Assembly (NCBI GenBank): GCA_034687125.1
Contig: JAQGBZ010000122.1
Coordinates: 1-64,000, forward strand
Reading direction: 5' to 3'
Length of the DNA stretch: 64,000 nt
Source of the DNA: Neelides folsomi
Taxonomy: Eukaryota; Arthropoda; Collembola; Neelipleona; Neelidae
The position numbers and the translations under genes were made by a program. A model generated the notes under the pieces. That model was not told the origin of the DNA and made no database searches. It worked only from the letters and a program-made list of their open reading frames with translations. This document shows, piece after piece, positions 12,001 to 24,400 of this stretch. Each line of letters starts with the position of its first letter. Position 1 is the first letter of the stretch.

Positions 12001-13243
12001 CAACAATCTCCGAATTAAAAGAGGCTATTATTGTTGCCTTCAAGGAGACACCCGCTGAGATGTGCAGACGAGCTTGTAGAGCAGTAGAACGTAGATTGGA
12101 ACGCTGCATTGAAGTTAACGGGGTTCAATTCGAAAAATAAACTTTATTTATTCAAAATAGGATTTATATAGAATATTTCTGTAGATGTTAAGAAATATTG
12201 AATAAAGATTAAACAAGTTATACTTGTTTTTTTACAAACCGAGCTATCTCTGAAACACACTGTATATTTAATAAAATTATCCGATTTTAGAAAACAGAAC
12301 GAGTCTGTATACGTAGGAAATTTTTGGAACCATAGTCTAATTAGCAAACAAGCAAGTTGTGTTGCCTTGCGTGGAGGAGCCACAACTCTTGCAAAGCTAT
12401 TAATCAACAAAAACTTAAGGTAAATTATTTACAATATGAACTAATAAATTGATCTAAATATATAAATGATCCTTGAATAATACATTCCGATGTGCGTCAA
12501 ACCGGATCATGCTTTATTATTTTAATTTAATTTATACATAGAACTGTGATGATCAACCGAGCTGAAGTCATTTTGTGGAATTCAATGTACGGAAGTCATG
12601 ATTGGTGGACTGTTCGAAAAGCCCTTGTTTTTTCCTCAAAACTTGTCGAGTACGCCAAATTGTTTCTTCAGAGAAATATGGAAGCTTTTCGAAGTTCTGA
12701 AGGACCATGTGAGGAAGGACAAATTCCATTTCTCGCTTTTCATTTAAGAAGGGGAGATTTCCTCAGATCAAGAATTTCAAATCTTCCAACAATCAAAGAA
12801 GCTGTGAATCAAATACTCAAAAAAGCCGATCTCTTTAAAACTTATATTATATTCCTGGCAACCGATGGATCTCAAAAAGGTTTCATTCCCTTAACATTTC
12901 ATCTAACTGTAATTATATAAATATTATTATTAACGATAATTTAAAATGACATCTTTTAGAAATATCCGAACTGATGAAACTGTTAAAAGAAAATCGTGAT
13001 ACGGAAATCAATGTTGTCCAGTTCCCGTGCCAAAATACAGAATTGTCTGAAGGCGAATGTGCAATTGTGGATCAAATTCTTTGTTCTTGGGCTAATTATT
13101 TTATGGGAACAGCCGAATCCACATTTACTTTAAGAATCTTTGAAGAAAGGGAATTGCTACATAAATCACCCGAGTCAACGTTCAATTACTTTTGCGTGAA
13201 TAATCACAATTGCAAAGAAGCTACCAAATGGAGACTTCAATAA
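9004..13243 (+). CDS. POFUT2: GDP-fucose protein O-fucosyltransferase 2
   Basis: Seven exons (9004-9161, 9257-9374, 9472-9598, 10633-10759, 12291-12419, 12542-12879, 12960-13243) give 426 residues in consistent phase. The protein starts with a hydrophobic signal peptide (about 1-22). It keeps the motif [12 protein letters not shown], whose Glu63 corresponds to the catalytic Glu of human POFUT2. Next come VLPPW, the WEEK segment, an SC/GG block and HLRRGDF (287-293), the GDP-fucose-binding motif. The C-terminus contains GTAESTF and RIFEEREL and ends in KWRLQ, as in family members. The enzyme transfers fucose to Ser/Thr of folded thrombospondin type 1 repeats in the ER (family knowledge). Most introns are under 150 bp. 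Intron 3 (about 1.0 kb) and intron 4 (about 1.5 kb) are long; intron 4 is long because it holds a mariner-type insertion and would otherwise be about 85 bp. The coding frame is intact. Confidence 0.93.
9901..9927. repeat. GC-rich hairpin in POFUT2 intron 3
   Basis: A near-perfect inverted repeat with 12-bp arms, one of them a G-T pair, and a three-base GTT loop. The core is CCGCGC/GCGCGG in otherwise very AT-rich sequence. A further GC patch with accgcgcg follows at about 10050. It may belong to an inserted element that lengthens this intron. Confidence 0.6.
10815..12264 (+). mobile_element. Decayed Tc1/mariner-superfamily transposon
   Basis: Terminal inverted repeats of about 47 bp, differing at a few positions, bound a 1446-bp element (10817-12262). 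Each contains GTGTTTCAGAG and CGGTTTGT, and the element is flanked by TA (10815-10816 and 12263-12264), the expected target duplication. The transposase begins at ATG 11040 with a helix-turn-helix region. It reads through a linker typical of the superfamily ([10 protein letters not shown]) to stops at 11352 and 11571. Later pieces in shifted frames include [10 protein letters not shown] and [11 protein letters not shown], recognisable parts of the DDE/D catalytic domain. Frameshifts and stops make it inactive. It lies in POFUT2 intron 4 in the gene's orientation; removing it leaves an 85-bp intron. The exact subfamily is not resolved. Confidence 0.9.
11040..12140 (+). pseudogene. Broken mariner-type transposase
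   Basis: The reading frame of the element at 10815-12264. Two in-frame stops (11352-11354 and 11571-11573) and later frameshifts disrupt it. The N-terminal DNA-binding part (to about 11350) and the start of the catalytic part (11364-11570, with IIDEATF around the first catalytic Asp) stay in one frame. The second catalytic block (near 11818) and the third (near 11935) are in other frames. It cannot make a functional protein. Confidence 0.85.
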
Positions 13244-13938
13244 TTGAAGATGTCAAGTTTGATAGTTAATTGATTTTTAACCAAAGCTAAATGTATGATC
13301 TAATCTATAACCTCCACTTTTATGAAATCAAAGATATATTTTTATGTTATTGCACCTAAAGTATAGTATTTATATTTATTATAATTTTTCTATTCAAAAT
13401 ATGATTTTACCTTTAAGCGAGCTTTAATAGGCTACTTATATGTTATGTAGATATACATATTAATATTAATAATAAATCGCACTGTTTTCGCTATCAAAAT
13501 CAAATTAATAGCATTTATTGTGTATGTTACCCTGTATGTAATTGAAATTGACACCACTAAAAATTGGCTCATATTTTATTGCCATTTGGAACTTTGGAAA
13601 ACGCTATTTTAATAAATGATTTATGCAATCTGAATACCTCTATTACTTACCTATAATAAAAATTGGTTCATTAAAAGTTAAAATTGTAAAGAGTTAATGA
13701 TTATACTTAAATTATGTAATTGAACAATAAATGCTTTTTTGATAAATGTAAAAATAACTATTACTTCAATAAATATATTGATGAATGAAAATATACTATG
13801 ACAAATGACAACACTACTAATTACTAAATATTATGTTCTACTACAAATTTATGAATGAAATACTGTATACATAGTATAAAAGTAAAAATACTAGATAGTG
13901 GCATATTATAGTATGTGTAGTAGTGTACTTTATTCATT
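13244..13938. other. POFUT2 3' region, AT-rich
   Basis: Very AT-rich sequence with several AATAAA-like hexamers (for example near 13459 and 13725) that could serve as POFUT2 polyadenylation signals. No gene is seen. Confidence 0.5.
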
Positions 13939-14169
13939 TTATCCACACTTTTCATTCATATAGCACTCATTCATAAGATCATCCAGAACTTGTGGGTATT
14001 GTGAGATTTTCCATTTTCCTGATTTAAAAAGAAGAACTTTGGAGCGGCAATGTAAAATGAAAGCATTGCATAACATTTCCATTTCCCTCTTGCTTTGTGT
14101 TTTTCGCATGCCATTCGTCCTATGCCGGGTCGCCGCTATATCAGTGGAGGTGGAGAAGTTTATAAACAT
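13939..14169 (-). CDS. Possible small protein, unrecognised
   Basis: A 76-codon frame starts 137 bp from, and divergent to, the Twinkle start, an arrangement often seen for paired promoters. It is rich in Lys, Arg and Met and has four Cys, with an N-terminal Ser/Thr stretch. I do not recognise the family. A possible acceptor (gatatag) lies inside it on the minus strand, so the true first exon could differ. It is more GC-rich than its flanks, which is the main argument that it is coding. It may be spurious. Confidence 0.28.
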   Translation of the reverse strand: MFINFSTSTDIAATRHRTNGMRKTQSKREMEMLCNAFILHCRSKVLLFKSGKWKISQYPQVLDDLMNECYMNEKCG

Positions 14170-14305
14170 AATGGAACCCTTGAATCATAGTAAATTACTT
14201 CACAATTAATTACAGTGAAAAATGAATCTTTTGACATTTGAAGAGTAAAAATGGTGACGTTCGATTTTTTCCCCTCTTCTTTATTTTCTTTACATAAATT
14301 CGGGG

Positions 14306-15879
14306 ATGTTCGGACGACGGATTTTTTCTACTGTTTTGAGAGACGTGGGGAAGAAAGGAGCAAGCGGGATTCCCCTTCCCAAACAAAAATCGCCACAACC
14401 CGCCAAAACAAAACCAATTACTTCAGAAGTCAATAAGACTCACAAAATAGTTCCTCAGCCTACTTATAAAGAAATACGTCTTCGGTGTGGCTCGTGTGAA
14501 AAGTTACTCAAAACGCCTGACCTTCAACCTTTAGATGACAAGTCAATTACTACATTTTCATCCTTGAGATCAGCCGTTTTCTCGGAGTTGAATCAACATG
14601 AGGAGGTAAAATTTATATTATTTATATGGTATTTATGAAATCCATTAAATTATTACAACTATTTAAAAATTAGAAGGTTAAATGCCGAAGCGACGATTTT
14701 TATTAATAATTTGCATAATTTGATTATTTTTAAATCTTTAGGTAGCGGGTATCAAATGGAAGCGATTTCCAGCCTTAAATAAAATACTCAAAGGTCATCG
14801 TTTAGGAGAGTTGACGATTTTCACTGGGCCGACCGGGTCCGGAAAAACAACATTTATGAGCGAATATTCTTTGGATTTGAGTATGCAAGGAGTGAGAAAA
14901 CATTTTTTATTTAAATTCATTTTAATTTTTGATATTTGGACTAAATGTATTTTTGAATAGGTAAATACTTTATGGGGGAGTTTTGAAATTCGTAACGTCA
15001 GACTCGCCAAAACAATGTTGATCCAATTCGCCGAAAAGAACTTGGAAAATCATCTTGATGAATATCAAAAGTGGGCAGATGAATTTGAGAAACTTCCACT
15101 TTACTTTATGACCTTCCACGGCCAACAAAGCGTAAAACATGTATTAGAAGTAAGAAATTATTTGCCATTACCTAACTTATTAATTTTTATTGGATTTAAA
15201 TATACTTATTTTTTAATTTAGTTATATACATTATATCATATATTTTACAATTCATTGAACTAACAAAAAATATAATTTAACAGGCAATGAGTTATTCCGT
15301 GTTGATGTTTGACATTAAACACGTGGTCGTGGACAATTTGCAGTTTATGTTAGGAGTTTCTGAAGAGTCCGGATCTCATATGGACAGATTTTGGAAACAA
15401 GATTTGATAGTAGCTTCATTTAGGAAATTTGCGACCATTAATAACTGTCACGTTAGTTTGGTCATGCACCCAAGAAAAGTAATTTTAAAAAAAATTAAAT
15501 CAAAGCTGTATTAAATTATCTAAATAGTATTAAATTAAATATATTACATTAAGTAGCGTTTTATTTATATCATATTTTAAAATTCCAGGAGCAAGCTGAG
15601 AATGACTTAACAAATAGTTCAATATTTGGTGGGGCGAAAGCCTCTCAAGAGGCTGACAATATTATGATCCTTCAAGACAAAAGACTGACTAGTCCTCGTG
15701 GACGAAAATATCTCCAAGTTACCAAGAATCGCTTCAGTGGGGATTTGGGGATTTTCCCTCTTGAGTTCAATCGAGACGCCCTTTCCTTCGCTTACAGACC
15801 CAAAAAATCCACAACAGGGAAAGAACCAACAGCGAAAGAACCAACGGCGATAGAACCAACGGCAGAAGAAGGAAAATAA
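14306..15879 (+). CDS. Mitochondrial DNA helicase Twinkle, lacking the primase-like domain
   Basis: Five exons, all phase 0 (14306-14605, 14742-14891, 14961-15149, 15284-15478, 15589-15879), encode 374 residues. Residues 1 to about 25 are Arg/Lys-rich with no acidic residue until Asp13, like a mitochondrial targeting sequence. A short linker (about 60-100) matches the Twinkle interdomain linker. The RecA/DnaB-like core follows: Walker A GPTGSGKT (129-136), Walker B HVVVD (Asp230), FHGQQS, HPRK and KNRFSGD. This is the hexameric replicative helicase of mtDNA (family knowledge). Twinkle is usually about 600-700 residues, with a zinc-binding/TOPRIM-like half before the linker; here the transit-peptide-like start leads almost directly into the linker. 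The C-terminus carries three EPTA-type repeats. An upstream alternative first exon cannot be excluded. Confidence 0.9.
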
Positions 15880-16154
15880 AAAATCAACGTCCACATCATA
15901 AACAAATTAACTTCCATTTTATTCCCACTTAAAATTCTTATAATAAGTCAATCAAATTTCCCAGATTCTGTTTATCATATATAGCGAAAAGGGTCTATTT
16001 GAAATGTTATGAAATGTTTATTTATTTAATATACAACATAATTAGTAATTAGTTAAGATCAAGACAAATTGATTTTCACAAAATGGAAACATAAAAGTCA
16101 ATTCAATGTGTAAGATAAAATAAAATGTTAATCCTCAATTGCAAATTTTGCGAA
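15880..16154. other. Convergent 3' region of Twinkle and PEX16
   Basis: The two genes converge across 275 bp. The sequence TTTATTTATT at about 16019-16028 reads as overlapping AATAAA signals on the minus strand and would serve PEX16. Confidence 0.5.
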
Positions 16155-17438
16155 TTACGAGTCATTCCACACGTAGGAGTACGTATCTTGCCATTCTGGG
16201 ATGGCTTGAGCGAGCATTTGACATATTTGACCCACAATGGGAATTCTGCTTCCAAAAGAAGTGAGGAAAGTCAGAACTCGTCGCTTCGTAAAGTTGTCGT
16301 AGAACGGAGACCGAATTAGATAATAAAACAATGCATATGTCCTTCGACTCAGCTCGTTTCGCTCGTTCCAATTCATCCTTGATGGATTTCCATGCATTTG
16401 AAGACTAGAAATGTCAATGGCCAGACTAAGCATCCAAGGCTTCCAACTCTTCATTCCCCAACAACTCAACCCCAAGAGATGGGCCATTGGGCGAAGAACG
16501 TGAATGACCTATGGAATTTATATCCAATTTAGACCCTGTCAAATTAATATAACTATAAAGCATTAATTAATTAAGAATAGTTTTACTTCAGCCATGAGAC
16601 GAGTAGAAGAAAGGTTTTGTGGACCACCAATTTGTTCTTGATTTCCAACTGCAGGTAGTTTCCAATTTCTTTGATTAATCGGAGGAGCTGAGCAAATAAC
16701 CAATTGTAAAAATTTTTAAATTTAATTTAAATAATGTTTAACTCACAAGCATGGATTTTCCGCACAACTCTTCCGGAATGTTTAAGGACAAAGACGAGGT
16801 TTGGGAAAGACCCACTAGTGTGGCCATTTGTATATGAACTATTTTGACCACGTCTTGAGAAAGGTTGCAGGGCAGGGCTTTCAATCATGCCAATTTTAAA
16901 ATGAAAGAGCAAAGCTCCTCGCAAACCAGTCCTATGATAATTATAAAATAAAGGAAATTCATAATAATGTTTCATAATAAAATTAGAATGAAGTATAAAT
17001 GTCAAATCACTTTATAGACTGAACGATGAGAATTATGAGCCATCGGCCAAAATCTCCCCAAAGTGTCCGAGCAGAAACTTCGAGGAAAACTTCAAAATAT
17101 TCAACGATGGTGAGGATTGACTTGATTCGCTTCACTTGAGCGTCTCTTTTCCCTTCTTCTCCAATTTCATCTTTCTTGGCCTTTGTAGTTCGGTCGAGGG
17201 CTTTTCGGAGCAAACTGTCGTGCCAAAATGCCAAGAGGTTCGAGGAGCAATAAAGAAGCTCAGGGAGAATGCTGGAATTCCCTTTAAATTTTCCATGTAG
17301 GAGATAGGAAAACAATTTAACTGAGGTTTCCATGTCGGATGCTCTTTTAGGATTGCTCTCGATCCACTTTACATAATCTATATGAGCATTTCTGATCATC
17401 GTCTCAAATCGCTTCATCGAATTTACAACCGCGTCCAT
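16155..17438 (-). CDS. PEX16: Peroxisomal membrane protein PEX16 (peroxin-16)
   Basis: Four exons (17438-17011, 16931-16747, 16687-16587, 16508-16155) in consistent phase encode 355 residues, close to the human length (336). Family signatures include FSYLLHGKF near the N-terminus, the central FLEVSARTLWGDFGRWL segment followed by a hydrophobic stretch, and the C-terminal blocks SWKPW, RRTYALFYYLIRSPFY and a Trp-rich end. PEX16 is an integral ER/peroxisomal membrane protein that acts with PEX3 to recruit peroxisomal membrane proteins (family knowledge). The middle (about 180-235) is hydrophilic and poorly conserved, as in the family. It is divergent from the dynein heavy chain, less than 1 kb away. 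Confidence 0.94.
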
Positions 17439-18351
17439 CTATCAATTAAATTTACTTTAATTATTGAAACAATCACAAATTTTCCCACTAACAAACTATA
17501 AGAACTATTTAGGAATCAATCCTTAAATGATGAAATATTAAATGATGAAATTGCTATTTAACTAATTATCAAATTATTACTTAACTTAAATGTAGATTTA
17601 ATTTAATATTTGTACCTTTTTAATTATTTCCCCGTGAGGGAGTGATTTGGATATTAAAAGGGAAATTGACTTTCGCTATGACGCTTCAAGTCGTTAATGT
17701 CCAAGAGTTGAAATGCATGAAGTTTGGATATGTTGAATGACTCGTTTGATTCCTCGCCATCCGTCAATCAACAATTGGGACTTGAAGACTTGAGATGAAG
17801 TTAACTGAAGAGAAGACAAGGAGTCGAAACAGGAATTTTTATTTGGATGTTGTTCAAGTTGAATGTATTGGTTTGAGAGCCAAAGCAGAGATTAGCTTTC
17901 GCCACTTCCACAATTCCCTTAATACCTCATCCTACTTAAAATACTTTTAGAACGTAGAAAGGTAATTAATAACAATTGTCATTTATAGTGTAAACAAGTT
18001 GACTAACCAACGAATTATAGTTAATCTTATTTCTTTTTTAGTTTGATGGTTGATGACTTATCTTATTTAGATAAATATATTGGGGCAAAACGTAACTTAT
18101 ATTTTAATTATATATAAATCCTGTGAGTGGATGTGTCTCTATATTCAAAGCGTTATCACACCGAGTTGAGTTTTTACATCTTGTGTATGCAGTTCACCCT
18201 ACGCTAGGCATACATGACTGTGTGCGAATGAAGTCATTTTCCTAATCACCGTCACTTCATTTAAAGACAATGTAATTTTTACATAATTAAATACCTTGTT
18301 TACAATCACGACTTGTAAATTGAACCTGAGAGACGCTGAGTGTCAGCAAAG
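17439..18351. promoter_or_regulatory. Shared PEX16/dynein upstream region
   Basis: A divergent intergenic region of about 0.9 kb with no open frame of note. The segment just above 18351 looks like a non-coding first exon of the dynein gene. No TATA box can be distinguished with confidence from the AT-rich background. Confidence 0.4.
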
Positions 18352-18402
18352 GTAAAACATCCATTTTTATCAATTTTCCCAACTCACCTTTGCCCCTTTT
18401 AG
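18352..18402 (+). other. Probable 5' UTR intron of the dynein gene
   Basis: A donor AAAG|GTAAAA at 18351/18352 and a pyrimidine-rich acceptor, ccccttttag, ending at 18402 enclose 51 bp. The acceptor sits immediately before the start ATG at 18403, so the first exon would be entirely untranslated. Confidence 0.5.
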
Positions 18403-21400
18403 ATGATGACAGAAGGTGAGAGTTCGCTGGACTCTGGGGTGGGGCCGGTGTCATCAGTGAGTTCAGTGACCCCGTCGTTTGCTGACATTGCCACCGTCAT
18501 TAGCTACCTCCGGAGGGTCGGCTGGGCCAATTTGGAAGAAGACGACTCTTCGCCTTCGACACCTAATGCGCTTTTGAACGCTCTCAACGATGCGACAGAA
18601 ATTCTAAACCGATTTATCACAGACCCTCAGCTCACTTCAATATTCCTTCACAAAATTTCGAACAGAGGTTGGATTTTATTAATTTAATAATTTATAATCT
18701 ACATTTTTAAACGATCATTAAAATAATTTTCAATATTTGGATAATAATTTTAGATGAAGAGAGGGAAGATGAATATGCCGTGACGACTGATGTCAAGTTT
18801 GTCGGGGTCAGTGCAGCTGGAGTGATTTTTGTCAAGAGGGGAATGGTGCTTGAGAGCAATAAGGGACTCAATTCTCAATTAAGGGCCATTATCTTGAACG
18901 ATGGGTCGCCGTATGAAACGCTCCATGCATATTTCTCAATGGGAGTTGCCCCTTTTTTCAAATCGTATCTCCAAGCCACGGGTCGATCCGCTGATACTGG
19001 TGGAGACAAATTGGCCTCGGCCGTTGAGAAGAAGATGACCGAGGTTGAAATGGGTTTATTACACCTTCAGCAGAATATCGACATCCCAGAGATTTCCCTT
19101 ACTATCCATCCACAAGTGGCCCAATTTGTAATGCAAGGAAAGAAACCGAAAGACTCGGATTTTGGGGATAAAATCAACGATTCTTCATTTCTCAATTCAC
19201 TTCATCAAGGGGTCAACCGTTGGGTGAAGGAAATGCAAAAAGTGACCAAATTGGAACGAGATCCTGCGAATGGCACAACGCTGCAAGAAGTCAGCTTTTG
19301 GCTCAACCTTGAAAGAGCTTTATTGAACCTCCAAGAGAAAAGAGCTTCCATTGAGGTTGAAATGACTCTGGAGATTTTGCGTCTTGGGAAGCGATTTCAT
19401 GCCACGACGTCTTTCGACACGGACACGAGGCTTCAACAAGCTCTGGCCACCGTCAATGACTACAGTCCTTTAATGAAAGACTTTCCTATTCAAGATCTAT
19501 TGGCGGCTACTGATCTTGAAAAGGTTTAATATTTTTTGGAATATGGTTGAAATTTATAATTAATTTATTTCTTATACAGAATCCCTTTTAATACGTTAAA
19601 TATTAAAAATAACAAACAAATATAATAAATTATTTATAATTTTTAATAGAAATTAATATTTATAGTTTTTAGTTACAATAATTTTATAATTCTAGGTTCG
19701 TTTCTCACTTCAAGGGATTTTTATCCATTTGAGAAAAATTCGTAATACGAAATATCCGATCCAAAGATCGCTTCGCCTTGTTGAGGCAATTTCTCGCGAT
19801 CTTTCGGCCCAACTATTGAAAGTTTTGGGTTCGCGACGACTGATGGTCGTTCCTTATGATGAGTTCGAACGGGTCATGGGCTCCTCCTTTGACATCTTCA
19901 ATACATGGGATGAGGAATACGAAAAGCTCCAAGCGCTCCTTCGTGACATCATGAAGAAAAAGCGCGACGAAATGAAGATGATTTGGCGAGTCAATCCCTC
20001 ACATAAAAAACTTCAATTGCGAATGGAACAAGTAAGGAAATTCAGAAAACAACACGAACAATTGAGGTCGGTCATCGAACGCGTTCTCCGCCCAGATCAA
20101 CAAACAATGGTCCAAGGAAATGCCAATGAGGAAGTTTGTGCAGCATATTTGCTTGTTGAAGATGTGGAGGTATTTTTATACTTAATTTAATTTATTTTAA
20201 CAATCTAACATTAATTTTTATAATTTATTTTAACAATCTAACATTGATTTTTATTATTTATATTAACAATTTACAATGTTAACCCAAGAAATAAATTAAT
20301 GATAATAATGAATTAATATGAATATTGCTTATTTAGTAATTTGTTAAATTTCTAGGTTCTTGAAATGTCTAAAGAAGGACAGGAATCGTGGGAAGACGCT
20401 GTTCGACGCTACAACGAGCGAGTGGACAATGTTGAAGCGCGAATCACTGCAGCTCTTCGTGAACAACTCGCAACTGCAAAGTCTGCTAATGAAATGTTCA
20501 GGATCTTTGCCAGGTTTAACGCTCTGTTTGTTCGTTCACAAATCCGCGGAGCGATTCGGGAATATCAAACACAATTGATCCAAAGGGTCAAAGATGACAT
20601 TGAGACTTTGCATGAGAAGTTCAAGACACAATACGCCCTGAGCAAAGCATATCGAATGAGCGAACTCCGCGATATCCCGCCCGTGTCCGGATCAATTATT
20701 TGGGCAAAGCAAATTGATCGTCAATTGTCAACATATTTGAGACGAGTTGAAGCAATTTTGGGATCGGGATGGGAGAACCACGTGGATGGGCAGCGTCTCA
20801 AAAGTGATGGAGATTCCTTCAGACTCAAACTCAACACTCAGCCAATATTTGAAGAATGGGTCTCGAAAGTTCAAGCGAAGGATGCAACGGTGAGTGGTAG
20901 GATTTTCGACATTGAAACTACAAGAAGTCGATTGCCAGGAGGAAAATCAATTTTGAAATTGAAAGTCAATTTCCTTCCTGAAATCATCACATTGTCGAAG
21001 GAAGTTCGACATTTGAAGAATTTAGGATTTCGAGTTCCGCTGGCAATTATGAATAAAGCACATCAAGCGAATCAAATGTATCCATTTGCTATTTCCCTCA
21101 TTGAAAGCGTCCGAACTTATGAGAGGTCTTGGGAAAAGATTGAGGAAAAAGCGAATGTGACTTTGCTTGTGGCTGGAATTCGCCACGAAGTTCATTTAAT
21201 GATTTCTGAAGGAATGGGCTTAGTGTGGGAATCATACAAATTAGACCCATATGTCAAGAAGCTCTCAGAGGCTGTTTTCCAATTTGCAGAAAAAGTTGAT
21301 GAAGTTTTGTCAGTTGAAATCCAAGTGAGTGTGGACATTAAAAGCCTAGAGACTTGTGCATATAGTGCCAAGACATTTGGAGATATTTTAGCCAAAATCC

Positions 21401-24400
21401 AAAAGGCTGTGGATGATCTTTCATTAAAACAATATTCAAATTTGGCCAAATGGGTTGCACATATTGATGCTGAAGTAGAGAAACGATTGGCTCATAGACT
21501 TGAAGCTGGAATTTCATCTTGGACTTCTTGTCTTGAAGGGCGAGTGGAAACAGAAGACAACGACACTGACACAGATGCTCCTAAAAATCCCCACACATTG
21601 GGCGGAGATCCGGCTATGGGAGAATTGAAATTGGAAATGAGAATGACTCAACAAACCCTATGGGTGTTCCCTGCAGTTGAAGATGTTCGCCAACAATTGT
21701 TCCAAAAATTGGTTTCATGGGAGGCTATTGCCACTTCACATCCTAGGATCCAAAGTTCACGGTATCAAGTTGGACTTGACCGAGGGAGCGCTTCAACTTA
21801 TAAAGATCTTTTGGCCAAGTTGCCGACTGGCTCCGGGTGTCTTGAAAAAGCATATGAAGCCATTGAAGTGAAGATGAGAGAAGTTATCAGCTATGTTGAG
21901 GAATGGCTTTGTTATCAATCCTTATGGGATCTCCAGCCGGATATTCTTTATGGGAAGTTGGGGGAAGATATCACTTTATGGCTCAAATGTCTCACTGACA
22001 TCAAGAAGACTCGAAGGACATTTGACACGGCAGAGGTGAAGAGGTCAATTGGGCCAATTACCATTGAGTACGGGAAAGTTCAATCAAAAGTGTCTTTGAA
22101 ATACGATTCTTGGCACAAAGACGCTTTGGCCAAATTTGCCAATTTGCTCTCTTCGCAAATGACAAGTTTCCATTCGGAAGTGGCACGGTCAAGGACTGAC
22201 CTAGAGCAACAATCAATTGAGACGAGTTCAACTTCTGAAGCTGTTGGTCTCATCACTTATGTCCAAACCCTCAAGCGGAAGATGATGGAATGGGAGGAAC
22301 GAGTTGGAGTTTTTAAAGAAGGTCAACGAATCCTCGAACGTCAACGTTTCCAACTTCCAAATACTTGGCTTCATATTGATTCAGTAGAAGGGGAATGGTC
22401 TTCATTTTCCGATATTTTGAAACGAAAGGACTCGTCAATTCAAACCCAAGTTGCAAGTTTACAAGCGAAAATTATGAGCGAGGACAAAGCTGTTGAAGGC
22501 CGAACTTTAAATTTCCTCATGGAATGGGAAAAGGAAAAACCAGTCAGAGCTGACCTTCGACCTTCGGAAGCCCTTCGTCAACTTTTACTCTTTGAAACTC
22601 GATATGCTAAGTTGAAGGAGGAACGCGGGAATGTGTCAAGAGCCAAAGAAGCATTGGAAATTCAAGGTCTTGGCTCGGAATCAGGCGATCGATTTTCTGT
22701 AGCTTTGGAAGAAATGCAGGACCTTCGTGGAGTTTGGGCTGAACTTGGACGCATTTGGGACCAAATTGATGAAATGAAGGAAAAACCTTGGCTTTCAGTT
22801 CAACCAAGAAAAATCCGATCTCAGATTGATGGGCTTTTGGCTCAACTCAAAGAACTCCCAGTCAAATTGAGACAATATTCCTCATACGCCCATGTGAAGG
22901 GGCTTTTACAAGGATTTGCCCGAGTCAATTCCCTTATAATTGAGTTGAAGTCGGAGGCATTGAAGGAACGTCATTGGAAAGCGCTGATGAGGTCACTGGG
23001 AGTTAATTGGAATTTAGGGGATTTGACCCTTGGACAAGTCTGGGAAGTTGATTTAGGGAGGAATGAGAAAGCTGTGAGGGATGTGATCATCGTCGCACAA
23101 GGAGAAATGGCATTGGAAGAATTTTTGAAACAAGTGAGAGAAAGCTGGCAGGGATATGTTTTGGAACTTGTGGCTTATCAAGGGAAATGCAAATTGATCA
23201 AAGGATGGGACGATTTGTTTAATAAACTTAAAGAACACATTAATTCCGTCGGAGCTATGAAGCTCTCGCCTTATTACAAAGTATTCGAAGAAGATGCAAC
23301 TGCATGGGAAGAAAAACTTAATCGAATCTTGGCACTTTTTGATGTTTGGATTGACGTACAAAGAAGATGGGTTTATCTCGAAGGAATCTTCTTATCTTCT
23401 CAAGATATTAAAGCTCTTCTGCCAATGGAAACTTCAAGGTTTCATTCAATTTCTACAGAGTTCCTAGGACTTATGAAGCGTGTGAGCAAAAGTCCAAAAA
23501 TCCTTGATGTTCTCAATATCCAAGGAGTTCAGAGGTCACTTGAAAGATTGGCCGACCTTTTAGGAAAGATTCAAAAGGCTCTTGGAGAATATTTGGAAAG
23601 GGAGCGATCATCCTTTCCTCGATTTTACTTTGTTGGAGATGAAGATTTGTTGGAGATCATTGGAAACAGTAAAAACATTGCTCGATTGCAGAAACATTTT
23701 AAAAAGATGTTTGCCGGAGTGTCGGCAGTTGTCCTGGGGAATGAAGAAACAATTACTGGAATTTCCTCAAGAGAAGGCGAAGTTGTTCCTTTTCTCAGCC
23801 CTGTAGTTGTAAAAGACCAAAAGGTCAATGAATGGTTGAGTTCTGTAGAGAAGGAAATGAGATTTTCATTGGCGACTTATTTGACCCAAGCTGTGACCCA
23901 AGTGGCTCAATTTAATGAGAAGATCGACGAAGGGAATTTTATGAGTTGGGTTGATCGATTTCCGGCTCAGCTTATTGTTCTGGCCGCTCAGATCTGGTGG
24001 TGTGAAGGAGTTGAGAATTCACTGGGAGTCAAAGGCAAATTGGAAATTGTTCTTAAAAGGGTTGAAAACACACTGAATGTTTTGGCAGACTCCGTTTTGC
24101 ACGAACAGCCCGCACTGAGAAGAAAGAAATTGGAACATTTAATCAATGAGTTTGTACACAAACGGACCATGACACGTCATTTGGTCAATTGTGGTGTGAA
24201 TCAATCAAAGGCATTTGAATGGCTCAGACAAATGAGATTTTACTTTGACCCGAACCAACCTGACGTTCTCAAGAAGCTGAGTATCGTCATGGCAGATGCA
24301 AAGTTCAATTATGGATTTGAATATTTAGGAGTTCAAGAACGTCTGGTTCAAACTCCACTTACAGACAAATGTTATTTGACAATGACTCAGGCTTTAGAAG

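Noticed and set aside
23053-23361. Open frames on the minus strand inside the dynein gene, of which this is one of many
   Set aside because: They are shadows of a long, highly conserved coding exon on the plus strand.
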